Shown here piece by piece: positions 52,280 to 60,744 of a stretch of 64,000 nt of DNA (position 1 is its first letter; each line of letters starts with the position of its first letter). Both the position numbers and the translations under genes were made by a program. The stretch comes from Paenibacillus zeirhizosphaerae (GTDB taxonomy: Bacteria > Bacillota > Bacilli > Paenibacillales > Paenibacillaceae), in the NCBI RefSeq assembly GCF_030705605.1, contig NZ_JAPCKK010000027.1, forward strand, positions 1 through 64,000, read 5' to 3'. The notes under the pieces were generated by a model. The model saw nothing but the letters and a program-made list of their open reading frames with translations, searched no databases and was not told where the DNA came from.

Positions 52280-52841
52280 ATTGATCGTGATGTCTTATGT
52301 TGATCAAATCAGAAAATTGAAATAAATGGAAGTTGTAATGAAGAAAGAAGGGTCAAGATTAAATATCTTGACCTATTTCCTATACAATACTTCCAACATC
52401 CGGAAAGAACACTCTGTGTAAAAGCTATCGCGTACATATCACTTTTTTCATCCATGAACTTCTTGTTCAAAACCTTCATTGCAAACCCTCATTCATATCA
52501 CTCCTAATCTATAGGTACAAAAAGATGTACTATGTTCATTTAAATTGCCCTCTTTGCAAACGAAACGAATACACTTATGATTGGCTCAACAACCAAAACA
52601 AAACCATTTTAGTTTGCCTACGATGTAAAAGAATAATAAACTTATTTTGGTTTTATAGTTAGCAGGCTAATTAATCAGTATATTTTTTTTAATCCTATAT
52701 TTAGTAAGCTAACTAATTAAATATAACACAGAAAAGAGTTACTGATAAGTGAATAAAGTAAATAGACTTCAACTTTCGATTTTATAAGAGTATCAAGCAA
52801 TTGATGAGTTAATACATTTAAAAATAAGGGAGATGTTTTCA
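52280..52841. other. AT-rich intergenic region marking a base-composition shift
   Basis: About 560 bases that are clearly richer in A and T than the sequence before. It contains a hairpin GGTCAAGAT (52351-52359) / ATCTTGACC (52365-52373), which may terminate the ABC operon despite a weak T tail, and one 45-aa frame with two CxxC pairs (52525-52662). Nothing else is supported. Confidence 0.5.
52525..52662 (+). CDS. Possible 45-aa zinc-ribbon miniprotein
   Basis: The frame reads MYYVHLNCPLCKRNEY at the start, then CLRCKRIINLF, so two CxxC pairs are spaced by about 20 residues like a zinc ribbon. AGGT lies 9 bases before the ATG. Expression is uncertain; the pattern could be chance in AT-rich DNA. 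Confidence 0.35.
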   Translation: MYYVHLNCPLCKRNEYTYDWLNNQNKTILVCLRCKRIINLFWFYS

Positions 52842-53945
52842 TTGAGTAAAAAAATTCGTACAGGAATCATAGGTGCTTCAATTAATAATGGTTGGGCGAG
52901 GGGTACACATATTCCAGCCATTGAGCATTTGGATGAGTTTGAGCTTACTGCAGTGGGGACAAGTAATATGGCGAGTGCAAAGAAGAGCGCAGAAGCTTTC
53001 CATGCAGATCACGGCTTTGATAACATGGAGGATCTGGCTCAACATCCTGATGTGGACATGGTCGTCGTCAGTATTAACGTCAAGGAACATTATAATGCGG
53101 TTAAAGCCGTTCTGCCTGCTGGAAAACCGATCTATTGCGAATGGCCACTGGGATCAAATACGAATGAAGCACTTGAAATGAAAGAATGGGTAGCTTCCGC
53201 AAATTTGGCAAATGCGATTGGATTACAGTCCAGACAAGCCCCAGCCATTCGGTATGTGAAAGATTTATTGGCAGAAGGTTATGTTGGGAAAGTATTGTCT
53301 GCCAATCTAAAGATCTCCATTGATGGCATGGGTGGCGTGGGTGACAAGTCCAGTGCGTACTTGTTTGATCGAAAGATTGGAGGAAACTTGCTGACCATTG
53401 TAGGTGGACATAATCTGGATGCATTTACCTATATGCTTGGGGACTTTGCCGAACTTTCTGCCCTCACAGCACAGCAGTTTCCTGAAGTCGAATTGGTGGA
53501 TATTCAGAAAGTTATCAAGAAGACGACAGATGATCAAATACTGATTGCTGGAAAATTAACGAGTGGTGCCGCAGCAAATGTTCATATTCAAGGTGGAGTC
53601 AAACATCAGACAGGATTAACACTTGAAATTTTTGGAGATAAAGGCACAATCGTGCTGAGTGCACCTGCATCTATTCAATTCGGATCACATCAATTACGCG
53701 GTGCAGGACCTACTGACAACGAGCTTCGTGGACTAACCATTCCCGATGCCTATTACTGGGCTCCACAATCTCTAAAAAATGACTCAGGCATTGTTCTGAA
53801 TATGGCTCAGGCTTATCGTAAATTCGCCCAAGATATTCAAGAAGGAACATCCTTAACACCTACTTTCGAAGATGCGGTGAAACTTCATCAGTTACTTGAT
53901 GCCGTCGAAAAATCAGCACAGACCGGTGAACGTCAATACTTTTAA
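52842..53945 (+). CDS. Gfo/Idh/MocA-family oxidoreductase
   Basis: A 367-aa NAD(P)-dependent enzyme. The N-terminal Rossmann part begins TGIIGASINNGWARG, and the family motif EWPLGSNTNEALEM (usual EKPLA...) is present, with Glu-Trp in place of Glu-Lys, so the catalytic Lys is missing. The overall sequence recalls Gal80-like members, some of which are regulators rather than enzymes. GGGAGAT lies nine bases before TTG 52842; the ATG at 52833 touches the ribosome site. It abuts a monooxygenase remnant. Confidence 0.82.
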   Translation: MSKKIRTGIIGASINNGWARGTHIPAIEHLDEFELTAVGTSNMASAKKSAEAFHADHGFDNMEDLAQHPDVDMVVVSINVKEHYNAVKAVLPAGKPIYCEWPLGSNTNEALEMKEWVASANLANAIGLQSRQAPAIRYVKDLLAEGYVGKVLSANLKISIDGMGGVGDKSSAYLFDRKIGGNLLTIVGGHNLDAFTYMLGDFAELSALTAQQFPEVELVDIQKVIKKTTDDQILIAGKLTSGAAANVHIQGGVKHQTGLTLEIFGDKGTIVLSAPASIQFGSHQLRGAGPTDNELRGLTIPDAYYWAPQSLKNDSGIVLNMAQAYRKFAQDIQEGTSLTPTFEDAVKLHQLLDAVEKSAQTGERQYF

Positions 53946-54106
53946 TGCTAAAAAACTCGAATTCGCTGCGCGAACGTAAAGAACGATATGACAAGGCACA
54001 TGAGAGCATACAAATTTTTGATGGTGTTGCGGATTTTGCAAATCAGGTTATACCCATCTTGCAGGAGCGTGGTTTGTTCCACAAGGAATATGGAATAAAC
54101 GAATAG
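53945..54106 (+). pseudogene. C-terminal remnant of a flavin-dependent (NtaA/SnaA-type) monooxygenase
   Basis: A 53-codon frame overlapping the previous stop (TAATG). It reads IFDGVADFANQVIPILQERG and LFHKEYG at its end, which matches the C-terminal tail of luciferase-like NtaA/SnaA/DszA monooxygenases (usual pattern FVxxVVPxLQxRGLFRxEY). The rest of the roughly 430-aa enzyme is gone, so this is most likely the scar of a deletion that joined the end of one gene to the oxidoreductase gene. Confidence 0.6.
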
Positions 54107-54120
54107 AGGAGAGGATTTTA

Positions 54121-54861
54121 ATGAATCATACGCTTGAATTGCTTCATAACCATACATCATTTCGTTCTTACACATCTCAACCCCTGACTCAGGAACAAAT
54201 CGATGCGATCTTTCAGGCAGCGAATCAAACTTCATCGTTCAGTCTCCTGCAGGCCGTGTCCATTATTCGAATCACCGATCCGATTCTTCGGAAAAAAGTC
54301 AGACACCTTTCTGTCAATCAACCTTATGTTGAAGAAGCGGCTGAGTTTTGGATTTTCTGTGCAGATTTTAACCGGAATCATCAAATTGCTCCGGAAGTGG
54401 ATATCGAATATATTGAATTTCTGTTAATCGGTTCATTCGACGCCGGACTGGTAGCACAAAATGCGTTGACCGCTGCCGAATCCATGGGGCTAGGCGGGGT
54501 GTATATTGGTGGGATCAGAGCAAATATTAACGAACTATCTGACGTATTGGGTTTACCGAAGTATGTGATTCCTTTAGTGGGGCTATGCATCGGTCATCCA
54601 TCTGGAAATAAGCCTGAGCTGAAACCTCGGCTGCCTCAATCCATGGTTTTATTTGAAAATCAGTATCAATCTCTCGATCAAGAAAAATTAGCTATCTATG
54701 ATGAAACCATGTTGAAGTATTATGAAAATCGTCCGACGAAAGCCCCTTTCACCGTGAAAAAAGTAAAAGGATGGAGTGACCACATCCAGGATCATCTCCA
54801 GAGAAGTATTCAGCCTCAAATGATGGATTATCTGAACAAGCAAGGGTTTGCCAAAAAATAA
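54121..54861 (+). CDS. NfsA/NfrA-type NAD(P)H-dependent flavin nitroreductase
   Basis: A 246-aa FMN enzyme. Typical features: N-terminal HTSFRSYTSQPLTQEQIDAI, central LIGSFDAGLVAQNALTAAES, MGLGGVYIGGIR, and LVGLCIGHPSGNKPELKPRLP. Such enzymes reduce nitroaromatics, quinones, or flavin for monooxygenases; the neighbouring monooxygenase remnant fits the last role. GAGGAGAGG precedes the ATG. Confidence 0.88.
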   Translation: MNHTLELLHNHTSFRSYTSQPLTQEQIDAIFQAANQTSSFSLLQAVSIIRITDPILRKKVRHLSVNQPYVEEAAEFWIFCADFNRNHQIAPEVDIEYIEFLLIGSFDAGLVAQNALTAAESMGLGGVYIGGIRANINELSDVLGLPKYVIPLVGLCIGHPSGNKPELKPRLPQSMVLFENQYQSLDQEKLAIYDETMLKYYENRPTKAPFTVKKVKGWSDHIQDHLQRSIQPQMMDYLNKQGFAKK

Positions 54862-54886
54862 GTTTCAGACGGAGCCAAACGGTTGG

Positions 54887-54924
54887 ACCTTAGAGCCGCC
54901 ACCAATAGGCGGTAGCTCTAAGGT
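54887..54924 (+). terminator. Hairpin after nitroreductase gene
   Basis: ACCTTAGAGC (54887-54896) pairs with GCTCTAAGGT (54915-54924), with CGCC / GGCG inside. It lacks a T tail, so termination is uncertain. Confidence 0.45.
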
Positions 54925-54966
54925 AAAGAAATGCGAACCGCCAACGGTAACGAATATGGTTAAATC

Positions 54967-55012
54967 ACTGAAAAAGCCATAGCTGCTGTAACGTAACTAC
55001 GGCTCACTTTTT
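54967..55012 (-). terminator. Terminator of TetR-type gene
   Basis: On the minus strand, GCCGTAG pairs with CTATGGC, and CTTTTTC follows; A-rich flank on the other side. Confidence 0.6.
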
Positions 55013-55015
55013 CGA

Positions 55016-55564
55016 TTAGTCCAGGTGTATCAATTGAACAATATGCTCTGCTATACGTTGTTCTGTTAGTTTAGTTTGTTCAGCAGTTTGCAGAGTAACT
55101 GCTTCATTAATCATGTTGGCATAGATTTGTACGTACAAAGTACGTTCATCATCAGAGTATATTTCCTGCATACAAAGATTCAAATAATGCTTTAGTGCAT
55201 TAACTAATTTTGAAGAGAGTAGAGGAATAATTTTGTTATAGTTACGGCGACATTTCTTTTTGACCTGTTGATGATACTCAAATGCTGCGAATACTAATTG
55301 CATCATATTATCTTTTGTAAATGCACACACACCATTAGTATGTTGTTGAATAAGTTCTTCCGCTGATTTTCTTATAATCTCATCCGCCAATTCATATTTA
55401 TCTTGGAAATGAGCATAGAAAGTTGCCCTATTGATTTGGGCCCGTTCCGTTAAATTTTGTATTGTTATTTTATCAAAATCTTTTTCTTCCAGCAGTTCAA
55501 AAAGTGACTCGAAAATGGATTCTCTTGTTCGAGTTGTACGAATATTTCTTACTTTAAGTCCCAT
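55016..55564 (-). CDS. TetR/AcrR-family transcriptional regulator
   Basis: A 182-aa repressor with an N-terminal HTH (TRESIFESLFELLEEKDFDKI, given in part; TERAQINRATFYAHFQDKYEL, given in part) and a helical ligand-binding C-terminal domain. AAAGGAGC precedes the start. It is divergent from an SDR oxidoreductase gene. The intergenic region carries two palindromes (55585-55612 and 55655-55671), so it probably represses both itself and the SDR. The inducer is unknown. Confidence 0.87.
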   Translation of the reverse strand: MGLKVRNIRTTRTRESIFESLFELLEEKDFDKITIQNLTERAQINRATFYAHFQDKYELADEIIRKSAEELIQQHTNGVCAFTKDNMMQLVFAAFEYHQQVKKKCRRNYNKIIPLLSSKLVNALKHYLNLCMQEIYSDDERTLYVQIYANMINEAVTLQTAEQTKLTEQRIAEHIVQLIHLD

Positions 55565-55584
55565 GGCTATAGCTCCTTTTTTTA

Positions 55585-55612
55585 AACCAACAAATGGCTC
55601 GCATTGTTGGTT
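55585..55612. promoter_or_regulatory. Palindromic operator candidate of TetR-type regulator
   Basis: Perfect 9-bp arms AACCAACAA (55585-55593) and TTGTTGGTT (55604-55612) with a 10-base centre, 21 bases upstream of the regulator's start codon. Confidence 0.55.
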
Positions 55613-55654
55613 GTTCTTCGATGATGTTCTGGATACAATTGAACTACTAAAGCA

Positions 55655-55676
55655 ACTATTGTTGTAATAGTATAAT
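55655..55676 (+). promoter_or_regulatory. Second palindrome overlapping a -10 box
   Basis: ACTATT (55655-55660) / AATAGT (55666-55671) with a 5-base centre runs into TATAAT (55671-55676). No convincing -35 box is at the normal distance. It may be the operator of the SDR gene promoter. Confidence 0.4.
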
Positions 55677-55806
55677 ACTAAGAAGGTGGTTAGTCTATTC
55701 AGAAACTTTAAAGTGCAAGGTTCATAGTAAGTACAGATTTCATCTAACAGTGTAACTAATAAAACTTCAAAGTAATCAAAAAACCAAATATTGGAGGGAT
55801 TTTATA

Positions 55807-56568
55807 ATGAAACTTACAGGAAACACGATCTTCATTACAGGTGGCGGTTCAGGAATTGGACGTGCATTGGCAGAAGCTTTACACAAGCTTGGAAACAAAG
55901 TAATCATCTCGGGTAGAAGAAAAGAGCGTCTGGAGGAAGTACTTAGTGCTAATCCCGGAATGTATGCAGTTGAACTGGACATACAGGATCTTTCCAGTAT
56001 CGAGGCAACCGCTAAGCAACTTATTCGGGACTTCCCTGATTTGAATGTCTTATTTAATAACGCCGGCATCATGCTTTTCGATGAGGCTGCGGGTGTGATT
56101 AACGAAGAGGTTCTGGTTTCAACGGTCTCAACAAACTTACTTGGACCCATTCGAATGACGTCTTCATTAATCGAACATTTGAAGTCTAAAGAAGAAGCTG
56201 TGATCATGAATACGACTTCTGCAATCGGGTTTATTCCGTACGCAGCGACTGCGGTGTATTCGGCGACCAAAGCAGCGCTCCATTCCTATACCTTATCACA
56301 ACGTTATTTGCTTAAAGATACAACAGTAAAAGTATTAGAAATCATACCACCTGGGGTTCAAACGGAACTCATGACAGATCTTAGTGACGATCCGCATGCG
56401 ATGCCACTTGGAGCATTCATTGAAGAAGCAATAAGATTACTCGGTACGGGTGCTGAAGAGGTTCTAGTGGAACAAGCGAAAATGATTCGTGATCATCAAG
56501 GCCCGAATGAAGGAGCTTTTGTAACCCAGCTTAACGATATGGCGACCCAAGCACCAACAGACCATTAA
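55807..56568 (+). CDS. Short-chain dehydrogenase/reductase, DltE-like
   Basis: A 253-aa classical SDR: cofactor loop TGGGSGIGRAL (about 11-21), NNAG (about 88-91), catalytic Ser in TTSAIGF and YSATK (about 159-163). The N-terminal residues ISGRRKERLEE with Arg after the second strand favour NADP(H). The sequence style (FNNAGIMLFDE, TNLLGPIRMTSSLIEHL) is close to DltE-type proteins. GGAGG precedes the start. It is divergent from a TetR-type regulator, its likely repressor. The substrate is unknown. Confidence 0.88.
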   Translation: MKLTGNTIFITGGGSGIGRALAEALHKLGNKVIISGRRKERLEEVLSANPGMYAVELDIQDLSSIEATAKQLIRDFPDLNVLFNNAGIMLFDEAAGVINEEVLVSTVSTNLLGPIRMTSSLIEHLKSKEEAVIMNTTSAIGFIPYAATAVYSATKAALHSYTLSQRYLLKDTTVKVLEIIPPGVQTELMTDLSDDPHAMPLGAFIEEAIRLLGTGAEEVLVEQAKMIRDHQGPNEGAFVTQLNDMATQAPTDH

Positions 56569-56615
56569 GCTCATCCTTCTATGGCTGGGGTTACGTTTGA
56601 AGCTTAATCTGTTTT

Positions 56616-56652
56616 GTAACGATCCACGGTTATGAAAGCCATGGATCGTTAC
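56616..56652 (+). terminator. Hairpin after SDR gene
   Basis: An 11-bp stem GTAACGATCCA / TGGATCGTTAC with a 15-base loop, without a clear T run. Confidence 0.45.
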
Positions 56653-56776
56653 AATGTAATCATAGTTTTTTATCCCTGAAATATGATTTATATCATAGAC
56701 AATGAAGGTTGCTTCACACATTCCACATAATTTATGGGTACAATCTTGCCATATTAATTAGAGGAGATTACGCCTA

Positions 56777-58672
56777 ATGTGTGGATTCGTAAGCCTATTC
56801 AACAAATATCGTGTGCCTGTAAATAGAAATATGCTACAAAAGATGACGGATACGATCGCCCATCGTGGTCCTGATGATGAGAATCTGTATATCCATGATC
56901 ACATCGGTTTGGGTTTTCGAAGACTAAGCATACTGGATATCGAGCATGGGACTCAGCCTATGACAAATCATAATCAGGATATTTGGCTCGTATTTAATGG
57001 GGAGATCTATAACTATAAGGAGTTAAAGGATTGGTTAGTACAAAAGGGGCATATCTTTCATACCCATTCGGATACGGAAGTACTGCTCCGGTTGTATGAG
57101 GAAGTTGGATTTGAGTGTGTAAACTATTTGCGGGGGATGTTTGGATTCTCGATATGGGATCGAAAAAAAGAGCTTCTCTTTGTGGCTCGGGATCATTTTG
57201 GCATTAAACCTGTATATTACAGTGAGAATGCATTTGGTTATATGGTGGGGTCCGAAATAAAATCATTACTGGCTTCGGGTGGGATGAATCGGGAAGTCGA
57301 TGAGAATGCGTTATATCAATATCTCACGTTTCAATATGTGCCTGAGCCTGCGACTATGTTTAAAGGGATTTATAAACTGGAAGCTGGTCATTATATGATC
57401 ATTCAGGAAAAAGGAGTGACCATCCAACCGTACTATGAAGTGAAATTTGCCCCGAATGAAAATAGATCCTTCTCCGATTTAGCTGAGGAGACTCGCTTCG
57501 TATTATCAGAATCTGTGCGTATACACAAAAACTCAGATGTCCGCAGGGGGGCTTTTTTATCGGGAGGCATTGATTCCACAAGCTTAGTGGGGTTACTGCA
57601 TCGGCTGGAGCCGACCCAAACATTTTCGGTTGGATTTGACATGCCGGGATATAGCGAATTGGAGGAGGCCAGAAAAACAGCCGCTTATTTAGGGACAGAA
57701 CATCATGAAATTCGTATTAATGCTCAAGAGTATATGGATATTTTACCTTCTTTGATTTGGCATATGGACGAGCCTGTAGCAGATCCATCAGCAGTCGGTC
57801 TTTACTTTGTCTCCAGATTGGCTAGTCAGCACGTAAAAATGGCATTTTCGGGTGAAGGAGCTGACGAATTTTTTGGAGGTTATCAAATTTATAAAGAACC
57901 CTATGCACTGCGTATGTTTCAAGATCTTCCGGTCGGGATGCGAAAGGCAGCGGGGCAGCTTGCCAAGCTGATGCCCGCTGGCATGAAAGGCAAGGGCTTT
58001 TTGGAACGAGGTAGCCTTTTGCTTGAAGAGCGATTCTTTGGAAATGCGAAAATATTCATGGACCACGAAAAAGATCAGGTACTGTCCTCATGGCTGTCCG
58101 AAGCTGGAGTTTGTCATTCGACGCTTCAGGTAACGAAGCCGTTTTATGAACAAGCTAAACATTATGATGAAGTTACCCAGATGCAGTATGTGGATATTCA
58201 CACCTGGCTGAGAGGTAATATCTTAATGAAAGCAGACAAAATGTCGATGGCCAACTCTTTGGAACTTCGTGTCCCTTTTGTGGATACCAAAGTGTTTGAA
58301 TGGGCTGCAACAATCCCTACCAAGTATAAAGTTACACCTGCTGCGACCAAAATACTGCTCCGGGAAGCGATGAAAGATGTAGTCCCGCCTGATGTGCAGC
58401 AGCGAAAAAAACTCGGGTTTCCTGTACCTATCCGAGTATGGCTGAAAAAGGAATGGTATGAATGGGCTAAAAACCTGATCATGACAGCAGACGTGGATAG
58501 ATGGATCAACAAATCCTATGTTCTTCAATTGCTCGAGATCCATAAGGAAGGGAAATTGGATATGAGCCGGAAATTGTGGACCGTGCTGGTATTTATGATG
58601 TGGCACCAACTTTATATGGAGGATCAAACACAATCGTTTTCGGTTCCTTCTAAGAAAAAGATTATTTCATGA
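56777..58672 (+). CDS. asnB: Asparagine synthetase (glutamine-hydrolysing), AsnB type
   Basis: A 631-aa class II glutamine amidotransferase. Cys2 of MCGFV is the glutaminase nucleophile; the AIHRGPD-like IAHRGPDDE and FNGEIYNY motifs are intact. The C-terminal synthetase has the pyrophosphate loop FLSGGIDSTSLV and FSGEGADEFFGGY. It makes Asn from Asp, Gln and ATP. Length and sequence follow B. subtilis AsnB. The start at 56777 is fixed by the Cys2 requirement; GAGGAG precedes it. The gene stands alone in the AT-rich segment, so it may be a second copy acquired from elsewhere. Confidence 0.93.
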   Translation: MCGFVSLFNKYRVPVNRNMLQKMTDTIAHRGPDDENLYIHDHIGLGFRRLSILDIEHGTQPMTNHNQDIWLVFNGEIYNYKELKDWLVQKGHIFHTHSDTEVLLRLYEEVGFECVNYLRGMFGFSIWDRKKELLFVARDHFGIKPVYYSENAFGYMVGSEIKSLLASGGMNREVDENALYQYLTFQYVPEPATMFKGIYKLEAGHYMIIQEKGVTIQPYYEVKFAPNENRSFSDLAEETRFVLSESVRIHKNSDVRRGAFLSGGIDSTSLVGLLHRLEPTQTFSVGFDMPGYSELEEARKTAAYLGTEHHEIRINAQEYMDILPSLIWHMDEPVADPSAVGLYFVSRLASQHVKMAFSGEGADEFFGGYQIYKEPYALRMFQDLPVGMRKAAGQLAKLMPAGMKGKGFLERGSLLLEERFFGNAKIFMDHEKDQVLSSWLSEAGVCHSTLQVTKPFYEQAKHYDEVTQMQYVDIHTWLRGNILMKADKMSMANSLELRVPFVDTKVFEWAATIPTKYKVTPAATKILLREAMKDVVPPDVQQRKKLGFPVPIRVWLKKEWYEWAKNLIMTADVDRWINKSYVLQLLEIHKEGKLDMSRKLWTVLVFMMWHQLYMEDQTQSFSVPSKKKIIS

Positions 58673-58732
58673 TTTTGTATTGTCCCCAAAGGTCCTTGGC
58701 CGGGGGCACTCTTTTCGTGCGTGGGTGAGACG

Positions 58733-58825
58733 GCTCCGAGAACGAAGCATTCCTACAATCGCTGTTGACCCTTCGGGCCAAAGGCGACCGCTCCGCTTTT
58801 CCGGAATTGCTTCGTTCTCTCCGCT
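58733..58825 (+). repeat. Interspersed fold-back repeat, copy 3
   Basis: Nearly identical to copy 2 over 93 bases, including terminal arms GAGAACGAAGCA / TGCTTCGTTCTC. Two changes (GACCGCTCCGC instead of GAACGCTTCGC) affect the small internal hairpin. It lies between convergent asnB and multicopper oxidase genes. Confidence 0.87.
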
Positions 58826-58903
58826 GCCACGTGCATACCCAACTTAAAAATAACAACCAGAAACCGCCAATCTTCTATGAGCATTCTTTGGCTTAACAAA
58901 ATT

Positions 58904-58932
58904 GAAAAGAGGGCTGGGACAGCCCCCTTTTC
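58904..58932. terminator. Bidirectional terminator between asnB and multicopper oxidase
   Basis: GAAAAGAGGGCTG with CAGCCCCCTTTTC around a GGA loop, symmetric A/T tails. Confidence 0.8.
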
Positions 58933-58937
58933 ATATT

Positions 58938-60515
58938 TTACTCTGGTTTATTCCCGGCTTTCGGATCGTTTACAAAGGTAGATTTAAAATCGGAGTATGT
59001 TACTTCTGTCATCATACCAGCGGAGGCATGATGAAGATCATGACAATGGAACATCCAGTTTCCGGGGTTATCCGCTATAAAGGCTACGATTACTTCCTCA
59101 CCCGGCTTTAAATTAATGGTATCTTTTAAAACCCGTGAACCTGTGAGATCCGTTCCGTTTTTACTTAATACCTGGAAGAAGTGACCGTGCAAGTGCATTG
59201 GATGATCATCTGTTGCTGAATTGTTTACCATACGAACCAATACCTTATCTCCCTTTTTAACAGCGATATTTTCGGTATCTGGGTAAGTCTTTCCATTCAG
59301 TGTATATACGGTTTCCCCGTCCTGCTCCTTCGTGCCAAGTTCCATCGTATATCTCACATCATAAAATTGATAGGGGGTCAATTCCTTTTTTCCTGCTTTA
59401 CCGTAAGAAGTCATATCAAATGTAGGCAACATCGTGCTGGAATTCTCAGCATCGTTTGCTGTCCCACCCTCTTCTTCATAAGCTATTTTTACACGCATGC
59501 CCTCAACCTTTGGATCATCCCCGTGTTCCTCGAGCAGCCATTCACCAGGATTGTCTGCCACAAATTCAATATCATACCGTTCGCCGGGGGCGATGGATAT
59601 CAATTGATCCTTTAATGCAGTCGGCTCATTTAACGATTGCCCATCCAAAGCGACAACACGGAAATCATGACCGTGCAAGTGCATTTCATGGGTCAAAAAT
59701 CCGGCATTGATCAACCGCAGGCGTACTTTTTCTCCTTTCTTAACCTTTAAGGTTTGCGTAGCGGTTCCCATCTTTCCATTAATGGTGTACAGATCGTACA
59801 TACTCATATCATGAGCAGCCTCTTCGGCTCCAGAGCTCTCTGTGTTAGACATATCCATGCCATCCATCTCGCTCATGTTCATCCCGTCCATGCTGGCTGT
59901 TCCCGAACTTGCCCACTCATCCAGCATCAATGTGAAATCCCGATCATAGGAATCCGAGGCCTCTTCAACCACAAAACTGCCATAGAGACCTTTATCCAAT
60001 TGATTGACGGCATCCTGATGAGAATGGTACCAATACGTTCCTGGGGTAGACGCTGTAAAAGAATAGGTGAACGTCTCTCCCGGTTGGATGGCATTCTGGG
60101 TCACTCCGGGGATTCCGTCCATAGCATTAGGGACCGGCAGTCCATGCCAATGGATGGTTGTGGGTACAGGTAATTTATTGGTCAGGGTGATCGATACTTG
60201 TTCTCCCTCTTTGACCCTGATTTGTGGTCCGGGTATGGAGTTGTTGAATGTGTATACAGGAATAGTTGTACCATTACCTACATCCAGTTCGCCTTCAGAC
60301 GCACTTAAATTGATTTTGTTGCCAGACAGTACCTGTGGTGTTTTTACAAGTGAAGCACTACTCTTTTTTATGTTCTCGGCAGATATTTTTTCATCTCCCA
60401 TATCCATTTGAGAGTGATCCATTTTGCCAGTTGCCGCATTTGTACATGCCGCTAAAAGAAGGGATAGCGAGGCCACCGCGGCGATGACCATATATGTTTT
60501 GTGTTTTTTTCTCAT
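58938..60515 (-). CDS. Multicopper oxidase lipoprotein (CopA/laccase type)
   Basis: A 525-aa exported enzyme: lipobox LLLAACTN (Cys about 24), then three cupredoxin domains with all copper ligands visible: HWHG (about 122), YWYHSH, HEMHLHGHDF, HPMHLHGHFF and the T1 motif HCHDLHHASAGM. A Met/Asp-rich insert (MDGMNMSEMDGMDMSN, about 205-225) and the N-terminal MDHSQMDMG resemble copper-tolerance oxidases that bind Cu(I). It probably oxidises Cu(I) at the cell surface. AAGGAGAG precedes the start. A histidine kinase and response regulator lie divergently next to it. Confidence 0.9.
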   Translation of the reverse strand: MRKKHKTYMVIAAVASLSLLLAACTNAATGKMDHSQMDMGDEKISAENIKKSSASLVKTPQVLSGNKINLSASEGELDVGNGTTIPVYTFNNSIPGPQIRVKEGEQVSITLTNKLPVPTTIHWHGLPVPNAMDGIPGVTQNAIQPGETFTYSFTASTPGTYWYHSHQDAVNQLDKGLYGSFVVEEASDSYDRDFTLMLDEWASSGTASMDGMNMSEMDGMDMSNTESSGAEEAAHDMSMYDLYTINGKMGTATQTLKVKKGEKVRLRLINAGFLTHEMHLHGHDFRVVALDGQSLNEPTALKDQLISIAPGERYDIEFVADNPGEWLLEEHGDDPKVEGMRVKIAYEEEGGTANDAENSSTMLPTFDMTSYGKAGKKELTPYQFYDVRYTMELGTKEQDGETVYTLNGKTYPDTENIAVKKGDKVLVRMVNNSATDDHPMHLHGHFFQVLSKNGTDLTGSRVLKDTINLKPGEEVIVAFIADNPGNWMFHCHDLHHASAGMMTEVTYSDFKSTFVNDPKAGNKPE

Positions 60516-60633
60516 CGTCTACTCTCCTTAAGATCTTGGTAAAGTTGTAATTGGCTCAAGAATATCATCCAATTGTGTGGAATTTATGGAGTGTCCTAAA
60601 AAATCAACCTTCTTTGTCATACGAAAAGGTGAA

Positions 60634-60744
60634 ATGTTGAATAATTTAAGTACGATGTCCCATGAACAATTTAAGCATTGTATCGAAGAGTGCCCTCGTT
60701 GTATGGTTGTTGGTGAATGGGTAAATGAAAAGGATGATGCCAGA
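60634..60744 (+). pseudogene. Fused start of a Cys-rich (DUF326/Csp-like) copper-binding protein
   Basis: In frame with the kinase gene, codons from ATG 60655 read MSHEQFKHCIEECPRC, like the beginning of four-helix Cys-rich copper-storage proteins (MSHExYxxCIxACxxC, from memory). The rest of such a protein is missing, and the frame continues to the kinase ATG at 60745. It may be a deletion scar, or a genuine Cys-rich N-terminus of the kinase. Confidence 0.4.

Noticed and set aside
54887..54924. Attachment site or integron-like hairpin after the nitroreductase gene
   Set aside because: It is a simple symmetric hairpin between convergent genes, with no second copy or integrase seen.
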